11,050 nt of DNA from Treponema sp. (GTDB lineage: Bacteria > Spirochaetota > Spirochaetia > Treponematales > Breznakiellaceae). Shown here in pieces: positions 6,015 to 11,050 of this stretch. A program made the position numbers and the translations under genes. Position 1 is the stretch's first letter. Each line of letters opens with the position of its first letter. Location of the stretch: the NCBI GenBank assembly GCA_031284195.1, contig JAITAI010000217.1, positions 1 through 11,050 of the forward strand. Direction: 5' to 3'. The notes under the pieces are model-generated. The model saw only the letters and a list, made by a program, of their open reading frames with translations. It was not told where the DNA came from and ran no database searches.

Positions 6015-6984
6015 CCCCATATCCTTCTTTCCAATGCCAAACCGAGCGTGAAAGTTCCGATGAAAAGGGCTGGACCCGGCTGAAATCCGGGAGCCAGCCT
6101 GTATCGGGAACCAATTCCTGATAAAAGCCCTCGGTAATTGCAAAAGTATCAAGCCACGCTAAAACCTGTTCGTATTCCTGGGTATTCACATACCGGTCTA
6201 GCCTTCCTGGGCTGGGACTTTCGGGGGGATGCTTTTCGGGGGTATCACCGCGTACCGGAGTATACTGCATCATCACCGAAATGAGGGCCCTGCCCTGGGC
6301 CTTTTCCGCAAACCACTGCAGGACCCCTTTGGTGGACTCAAGGTAATCGGGCAGTACTAAATGCCGAATGATGACCCCCGAAACCAAGCGCTGAGTCGCA
6401 TTAAACCGGAGGCGGCGTTTTTCCAACATCCAGAGGATTGCCTTTTCCGCGTGTTCAGGATAATCCGGGGCATTGAAGAAACGGTCCCCCAGGGCAGGAT
6501 CCAGGGTTTTAAGGTCTGGCAGATACACGTCCAGCACTGATTCCATGAGGGATAGGGTTGCCGGGAGTTCATAAGCTGAAGAATTCCAGAGCACTGGAAT
6601 GGAAAGCCCCAGAGAGCGGGCCTGTTGGATTCCTATGGCTAGGGCCGGCGCCGCGTGGCTTCCAGTAACCAGGTTGATATTCTCCGCTTCCTGCTGTTGC
6701 AAGACAAGACAGAGCCTGGCAAAGGCTTCAAGGGTGAGGGTTTTCCCCATCCCTTCCTGGGAAATCTGATGATTCTGACAGAACCTACACCCTAAGTTAC
6801 AGCCGCTTATAAAGATCGTTCCTGAACCACCGGATCCGGTAATAGGGGGTTCTTCTCCCCGGTGGATGGATGCAGCGGCAATACGGAGAGCTGCGGTTTC
6901 TCCGCAATAACCTGTTTTACCGCCTAAACGGTCTGCTCCACAGTTTCGGGGACAGAGGGTACAGGGGGTATATTTTGTGTGCAT
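5998..6984 (-). CDS. Radical SAM protein of the PflX (COG1313) type
   Basis: Protein of 328 residues. Numbering here counts from a GTG two codons upstream of the chosen start. The N-terminus has a cysteine cluster, CTLCPRNCG and GYCGE (C10, C13, C17, C29), typical of PflX proteins. The radical SAM motif GCNLGCRFCQN follows with C64, C68 and C71, which would hold a [4Fe-4S] cluster and cleave SAM. The remainder (VLWNSSAYE, YLPDLKTLD, VIIRHLVLP) fits the barrel of pyruvate-formate-lyase-activase-like enzymes. PflX proteins resemble glycyl-radical activases, but their substrate is not established; no glycyl-radical enzyme lies nearby. I prefer the ATG at 6982-6984 because GGAG is five bases upstream; the GTG at 6990 would have the site touching it. 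It is 99 bp downstream of dciA and converges on thioredoxin with a 17 bp overlap. Confidence 0.88.
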   Translation of the reverse strand: MHTKYTPCTLCPRNCGADRLGGKTGYCGETAALRIAAASIHRGEEPPITGSGGSGTIFISGCNLGCRFCQNHQISQEGMGKTLTLEAFARLCLVLQQQEAENINLVTGSHAAPALAIGIQQARSLGLSIPVLWNSSAYELPATLSLMESVLDVYLPDLKTLDPALGDRFFNAPDYPEHAEKAILWMLEKRRLRFNATQRLVSGVIIRHLVLPDYLESTKGVLQWFAEKAQGRALISVMMQYTPVRGDTPEKHPPESPSPGRLDRYVNTQEYEQVLAWLDTFAITEGFYQELVPDTGWLPDFSRVQPFSSELSRSVWHWKEGYGAIADP

Positions 6985-7083
6985 ACTCACTCCGCCCAGC
7001 AGGTTTAGCCTTCCCTGTTTTTACCCAGGAGGATCCGCTTTTACCGGAAGAACCCTTGACCTTGAATACCTGGGGCCCTAGCC

Positions 7084-7563
7084 TTATTGAATCTTATTTC
7101 GAGCCATAATACCCTGTTTCAACTGCTTAAGGGTTTCTTGCAGTTCCGTATCCTCAAATGTATCATACAGGCTGGACTCTCGTTCCTGGGACTTATAGGT
7201 TTCTTTGATTTCTCTACCTTGTTCCGGGGCCACAGGGTACTCCCGTACTTCCGATTGAACCGCCGGTCCTGGTTTACGGTTCAATCGGAAGGAAATTCCC
7301 GTGATATCAGGAAACCGATCCTGAAAGGACCGGAGCAATTCCCGCTGTTTGGTTTGCAAGAGCTGAATCCACCCTGGATGATCCGCTTCGATAAGGAGTA
7401 CATGCCCTTCAAGTTCCACAATCTGGGAATGGTCTGCTGCAGCCGGAATTCTATGGGCCTTCACCACAGAAGCCCAGGAAGCAAACAGTTCCGAATACCC
7501 TTGGGCTCTATCCAGGGTCTTTTCATCAAAAAAAAATGAGAGTAATTCCCCTGCTTTTTTCAT
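7084..7563 (-). CDS. dciA: DciA-type replicative helicase loader (DUF721)
   Basis: Protein of 159 residues with a DUF721 domain at about 20-95. W30 sits in the first conserved helix, and LLIEADHPGWIQLLQTKQ at 56-73, with HPGW at 62-65, is the family hallmark. DciA proteins bring the replicative helicase DnaB to the origin in bacteria that lack DnaC or DnaI. Residues about 96-159 are a charged tail (SLYDTFEDTELQETLKQLK) that looks partly helical and partly disordered. The ATG start has AGGTGG four bases upstream. In Treponema pallidum the DUF721 gene sits next to recF and gyrA near the origin; here the neighbours are a radical SAM gene and a histidine kinase, so it is separated from that cluster. 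Codons 10-12 contain a run of nine T. Confidence 0.85.
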   Translation of the reverse strand: MKKAGELLSFFFDEKTLDRAQGYSELFASWASVVKAHRIPAAADHSQIVELEGHVLLIEADHPGWIQLLQTKQRELLRSFQDRFPDITGISFRLNRKPGPAVQSEVREYPVAPEQGREIKETYKSQERESSLYDTFEDTELQETLKQLKQGIMARNKIQ

Positions 7564-7583
7564 ACTGCCACCTGATTCCTTGA

Positions 7584-7601
7584 CTGATACTAATATATCA
7601 G
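7584..7601. repeat. Inverted repeat upstream of dciA
   Basis: CTGATA (7584-7589) and TATCAG (7596-7601) form a perfect 6 bp dyad around CTAATA, 20 bases upstream of the dciA ATG. The minus strand reads TATATT within it, a possible -10 box without a clear -35. It could be an operator over the dciA promoter, but a 6 bp dyad in AT-rich DNA may be chance. Confidence 0.3.
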
Positions 7602-7695
7602 ATTAACCGGCTCTTTCATAGCCTCGAGGATCATGACCAGGTACTTGCAATGATAAAAAAATTTGTTTTTAGTATATACTATTAAAGATACGCTC

Positions 7696-7709
7696 GACTA
7701 AAGATAGTC
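7696..7709. repeat. Dyad next to the histidine kinase promoter
   Basis: GACTA (7696-7700) and TAGTC (7705-7709) flank AAGA and end at the base before the candidate -35 box. TCGAC also occurs twice, at 7694-7698 and 7710-7714, 16 bases apart. The position fits a regulator site, but no regulator is identified. Confidence 0.3.
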
Positions 7710-7738
7710 TCGACAATGTACCGATAATGTCCTATTAT
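7710..7738 (+). promoter_or_regulatory. Candidate sigma-70 promoter of the hybrid histidine kinase
   Basis: TCGACA (7710-7715) and TATTAT (7733-7738) are 17 bases apart, each one mismatch from consensus. The kinase ATG lies 36 bases after the -10 box, leaving a leader of about 30 bases that holds the AAGGG ribosome site. This is the best promoter match in the divergent region between dciA and the kinase. Confidence 0.55.
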
Positions 7739-7774
7739 TTATAGAAATATAGTAGAGCTCACAAGAAGGGTGAA

Positions 7775-10189
7775 ATGAAGCTAGAGGAACAAAACCTATT
7801 CCAAAATCGTTCTTTTGCGTATACGCCACAGCTTTTGTCTTGTGAAGGGCAAGGTGCATTTTGGGAGTATTATCAAGATACAAATCACATTTGTGTCTAC
7901 GGGCATTCCTTTATTAAAGATATCTACGGTCTTGATGTTCCCTATGTTGAATACGATCTGGCGGTATATAATGAAACCTTCTGTCCAGAGGACCTTACTC
8001 CGACTATGGCAGATGAACTCAAAAGGGCTATAGTAAGCCGATCCGGATACGACCATATCCATCCTATTCTCAACCAGTGCCTGGGAACCTATCGGATGAT
8101 TCATGCCCTGGGTATCATCCGTGATACTGGACAGAAGCTTATGCTCTGCGGCTGCCTGCAAGATATACGAGAGAGTACCGGATTTGAACGGTGGGATAGC
8201 ATCAGCGCAGAGGTTAAAAAACAGATCCGTAGTATCCTGAATATAACCCCCACAGCATGTATGTTCTGGAATGATCGGTATCAGATTATTAATTGCAATA
8301 ACCAGGCCATTGAATTATTCCAATGCAGTTCAAAAGAAGCCTTATACCAGCGGTTCCCCGGTTTTTCTCCCGAATACCAGCCTGACGGAAGCAAAAGCAG
8401 TGAAAAACAGATTGCCTATCTGCGTAAAGCCATGGAATCGGGGATGGAAGTCTATGACTGGTGGTACCGGCTCCATACTGAAGAAGAGCTGCCCGTAGAA
8501 ATTACCCTCGTGCGGGTATTCTGGGACGGGGCTTACTGTATCGCGAGCCATATCCGGGACCTTCGCCAATTCAAGCAGTACCTCACAACCATTGAACAAA
8601 CCCAGGAGAAACTGATTGCTGCTCGTAACCGGGCAGAGGAAAGCGACCGGGCTAAAAGCGAATTTCTGGCTAATATGAGCCATGAGCTCCGTACTCCCAT
8701 GAATGGGATTCTGGGTATGACTAAACTGCTGCTCCAAAGCGAGATGACCGAAAAACAGCGCTTTTATAGTACCACTATTGACCAGTCTGCAAAGCAATTA
8801 TTGCGTATCATCAACGATATCCTTGATTTTTCTATGATTAACGAGGGTAAGCTCTCCTTTGAGCAGGTACCCTTCTCTTTACAACAGATTCTGGGGGAGG
8901 TGATTGATTCGGTACTGCCGGACCTCCGAAGCCTTACCATAACCTTTGTCCAAGAACCGGGTATCCCTGATACCCTTATCGGAGACCCCCTGCGGCTCAC
9001 CCAAGTTCTGGTGAATATCCTGGATAATGGGAGCAAATTTACCAAACAGGGAGGTATCTCCTTACGGGTCTACATGGACAAGTCTCTGGAAAGCGCCCAG
9101 GTGAAGCTTAGTTTTTCCATAAGCGATACGGGTATCGGTATGACCGGGGAGCAAATAGCCAGGGTGTTTATTCCCTTCTCCCAGGTCGATTCCTCTCTCA
9201 CCCGCCGGTATGGCGGAACCGGTCTGGGGCTTACGATCTGTAAAAACCTCGTTACCCTCATGGGCGGTTCGATTGCTTGTGAAAGTGCGGTGGGCCAGGG
9301 TACCACCGTCACCTTTACCGGATGTTTCGGTAAGGCCTCCCCTCAGAAACTGCCGGTCTATCACCGGGTCGCGGGAAAGCGCGTTTTTGCCTTGATAGAT
9401 GATCCCCAGGATTATACGGCCTTGAGCGTGCAATGTCAGATCCTTGGCTGCAATCTTCTGGGGTATAGTACAGACAAAGATACATGGGAACAGACCCTTC
9501 CCCTGGCGCTTGATGTACTTTTGATTTCTTGGGCAGACTTACGTGCTCATATCCAAGATGCCCTAGAACGGTGGAAAGTTTTGTTCCCGTGTACCTCAAG
9601 ACCACGTATCTTGATTCTAATGAAGGATCAGGAAGATCAGACCTTTATCACTGCCTTGGAGGCATCCTGTCAGGTTTTATATAAACCGGTCCGTATCGCT
9701 TCCCTCTACAGTCATATAGATGCCCTCTTGCATGTGCCTCCTGAGCAGGAGGTGACGCCCCCGGTAACAGGATCGGATCCTATACCGATGATTCCCGACC
9801 AGATCCGGGGCGCCTATGTACTCTTAGTAGAAGACAACGAGATTAACCAGATCATGGCCAGTGAACTGCTTACCCTGGAAGGGTTTAAGGTGGATATTGC
9901 TTCCAATGGCCAGGAAGCAGTTGAAATGGTAGCCCAGCATGACTACGATATTGTGCTCATGGATATTCAGATGCCTGAAATGGACGGGCTCACCGCGACC
10001 CGCATCATCCGGCAAAGTGCGAATACCATTCCGATCCTTGCCTTGACCGCTCATACCTTAGCCTTGGACCGGGAAAAGAGCCTTGAAGCGGGGATGAACG
10101 ATCATATTACCAAGCCCATTGATCATACCCTGTTGTTTAGCGCGATGGCTCGCTGGGTTCGTCCTCACCCCCAGAAACTTCATGGGTAG
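7775..10189 (+). CDS. Hybrid sensor histidine kinase (PAS-PAS-HisKA-HATPase-REC-REC)
   Basis: Soluble kinase of 804 residues with no membrane segment, so it probably senses a cytoplasmic signal. Residues about 26-131 resemble a PAS_3 domain (GAFWEYYQD to CGCLQDI). Residues 150-265 are a second PAS domain containing PEYQPDG. A short coiled coil (270-295) leads to HisKA, with the phosphorylated His at H303 in MSHELRTPMN. The ATPase has the N box (N414, N418), DTGIGM at 451-456, the F box near 465 and GGTGLGL at 480-486. A first receiver (535-653) is degenerate. The last receiver (680-795) is complete: E686/D687, phospho-acceptor D730, T758 and K780. There is no output domain, so phosphate probably passes to a separate Hpt protein or regulator. 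The ATG has AAGGG five bases upstream. It is divergent from dciA and faces uppP. Confidence 0.93.
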   Translation: MKLEEQNLFQNRSFAYTPQLLSCEGQGAFWEYYQDTNHICVYGHSFIKDIYGLDVPYVEYDLAVYNETFCPEDLTPTMADELKRAIVSRSGYDHIHPILNQCLGTYRMIHALGIIRDTGQKLMLCGCLQDIRESTGFERWDSISAEVKKQIRSILNITPTACMFWNDRYQIINCNNQAIELFQCSSKEALYQRFPGFSPEYQPDGSKSSEKQIAYLRKAMESGMEVYDWWYRLHTEEELPVEITLVRVFWDGAYCIASHIRDLRQFKQYLTTIEQTQEKLIAARNRAEESDRAKSEFLANMSHELRTPMNGILGMTKLLLQSEMTEKQRFYSTTIDQSAKQLLRIINDILDFSMINEGKLSFEQVPFSLQQILGEVIDSVLPDLRSLTITFVQEPGIPDTLIGDPLRLTQVLVNILDNGSKFTKQGGISLRVYMDKSLESAQVKLSFSISDTGIGMTGEQIARVFIPFSQVDSSLTRRYGGTGLGLTICKNLVTLMGGSIACESAVGQGTTVTFTGCFGKASPQKLPVYHRVAGKRVFALIDDPQDYTALSVQCQILGCNLLGYSTDKDTWEQTLPLALDVLLISWADLRAHIQDALERWKVLFPCTSRPRILILMKDQEDQTFITALEASCQVLYKPVRIASLYSHIDALLHVPPEQEVTPPVTGSDPIPMIPDQIRGAYVLLVEDNEINQIMASELLTLEGFKVDIASNGQEAVEMVAQHDYDIVLMDIQMPEMDGLTATRIIRQSANTIPILALTAHTLALDREKSLEAGMNDHITKPIDHTLLFSAMARWVRPHPQKLHG

Positions 10190-10192
10190 CCC

Positions 10193-10243
10193 TTGGTTGA
10201 ACTGACCCTAAAAAAAGAAATGGGTCCCATACTGATCAACCAA
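10193..10243. repeat. Nested inverted repeat at the kinase/uppP convergent ends
   Basis: TTGGTTGA (10193-10200) pairs with TCAACCAA (10236-10243), and inside it GACCC (10204-10208) pairs with GGGTC (10222-10226). It starts four bases after the kinase stop codon and covers the last 12 codons of uppP. It could end transcription from one or both sides, but the homopolymer run (A7 at 10210-10216) is in the loop, not after the stem, so it is not a classical terminator. Confidence 0.35.
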
Positions 10244-11011
10244 GATCAGCATCCCCAGGACCATGACATACAGGGCAAAGCCCCAAAGGGATCCTTTCCG
10301 AACGAGGTGGAGCATACCCTGTATCGAAAAAAATCCCACGACTCCCGCAGTCAGGGTCCCGGCTATGAGGCTTGCAGTACCAATACCCCCCACATCTCCA
10401 GAGGTATTTCCCAGTACTGCCGGAAGCTGTAAAACCAGGGCGCCCAGGATTGCGGGGATGGAAAGGAGAAAAGAGAATCGAGCGGCAAAACTCCGGTCTA
10501 CTTTCCGGGAAAGGGCGCCGGAAAGGGTGGACCCTGAGCGGGATACCCCCGGAATGATCGCCACCCCTTGAAGGAACCCAATAATGATGGCATCACTCCA
10601 CTGCATGGTCCTTTCTGTTTTGATCATACCCGGTCGTTTGGACAGTCTATCGGCGATTATGAGGAGCGCCCCGGTACCAAGAAAGGCAAAGCCCAAAAAG
10701 GCCGCGGACGCAAAGGCTTCTTCGATGAGGTCCTTAAAAACCAGGGCCATAAGGACCGTGGGTAGGGTGGCCACTATAAGAAGACCGGTGAGTTTCTGTA
10801 TGGGACGGCGCAGGATATTCCAGATATCAGCCCATAACACAATAAAAACCGCCCCCAAAGTACCTATATGGACCATAGTATCAAACAAAAGAGCCGGTTC
10901 GGTTATATGGAAGATTTTCTGAAGAAGAACCAGATGACCTGAACTGCTTACCGGTAAGAATTCGGTGATACCCTGGACCGCGCCCAGGATTATAGCCTCA
11001 AATATACGCAT
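10208..11011 (-). CDS. uppP: Undecaprenyl-diphosphate phosphatase UppP (BacA)
   Basis: Integral membrane enzyme of 267 residues that removes a phosphate from undecaprenyl diphosphate, renewing the lipid carrier for peptidoglycan and other wall polymers; overproduction gives bacitracin resistance in E. coli. The first motif GITEFLPVSSSGHL holds E17, S22-S24 and H26, and the second motif PGVSRSGST holds R158. Several hydrophobic segments (near 45-60, 75-92, 103-120, 140-155, 178-197, 212-228 and 242-260) fit a multi-pass protein. The length is normal. The ATG at 11009-11011 is where the family begins, but no clear ribosome site is seen in the 39 bases left in the window. It converges on the kinase gene with an 18 bp gap. 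Its last residues (HFFF) are coded within an inverted repeat. Confidence 0.96.
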   Translation of the reverse strand: MRIFEAIILGAVQGITEFLPVSSSGHLVLLQKIFHITEPALLFDTMVHIGTLGAVFIVLWADIWNILRRPIQKLTGLLIVATLPTVLMALVFKDLIEEAFASAAFLGFAFLGTGALLIIADRLSKRPGMIKTERTMQWSDAIIIGFLQGVAIIPGVSRSGSTLSGALSRKVDRSFAARFSFLLSIPAILGALVLQLPAVLGNTSGDVGGIGTASLIAGTLTAGVVGFFSIQGMLHLVRKGSLWGFALYVMVLGMLILVDQYGTHFFF

Positions 11012-11050
11012 AGTTTACAGTACCAAGTATGGCAGAAACAAAACAAGAGC

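Noticed and set aside
7087..7539. Plus-strand frame of 150 codons opposite dciA
   Set aside because: It is the shadow of dciA, which carries the conserved HPGW motif, and it resembles nothing known.

Overview
The window reads as a chromosomal stretch of a spirochaete, most likely a Treponema or a close relative of moderate GC. The grounds are the style of several proteins: a soluble hybrid histidine kinase with a PEYQPDG-type second PAS domain, a DciA-type helicase loader with a long charged tail, a LysM lipoprotein with a loose lipobox, and a long U32 protein. This is family resemblance judged by eye, not a database result. No rRNA, tRNA, CRISPR array, insertion sequence or phage gene was found.

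Layout. Positions 1-2389 are all minus strand: a LysM lipoprotein gene, then metK (S-adenosylmethionine synthetase), then arfB (ribosome rescue peptidyl-tRNA hydrolase), in that transcription order. Positions 2390-2973 hold divergent promoter candidates and a plus-strand relic that looks like a frameshifted outer-membrane beta-barrel gene. A 66-residue metallochaperone of CopZ type follows at 2974-3174. Positions 3175-3365 hold no convincing gene. A large U32 protein of RlhA type (3366-5507, minus) is divergent from a thioredoxin gene (5691-6014, plus). The thioredoxin gene runs tail to tail into, and overlaps by 17 bp, a PflX-type radical SAM gene (minus), which lies downstream of dciA (minus). 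A 211 bp divergent region separates dciA from an 804-residue hybrid histidine kinase (plus), whose 3' end faces uppP (minus) across 18 bp.

How the genes fit together. Most are housekeeping: SAM supply (metK), ribosome rescue (arfB), RNA modification (probably the U32 protein), thiol redox (thioredoxin), replication start (dciA) and lipid-carrier recycling for peptidoglycan (uppP). The radical SAM enzyme and possibly the U32 protein are iron-sulfur enzymes; the radical SAM enzyme consumes the product of MetK, but nothing links them as one system. The kinase ends in a receiver and has no DNA-binding domain, so its output partner lies elsewhere.

No clear new biological system is visible. The points most worth checking are the barrel-like gene relic at 2541-2960, the degenerate first receiver of the kinase, the nearly leaderless promoter of the U32 gene, and several small inverted repeats in intergenic regions.
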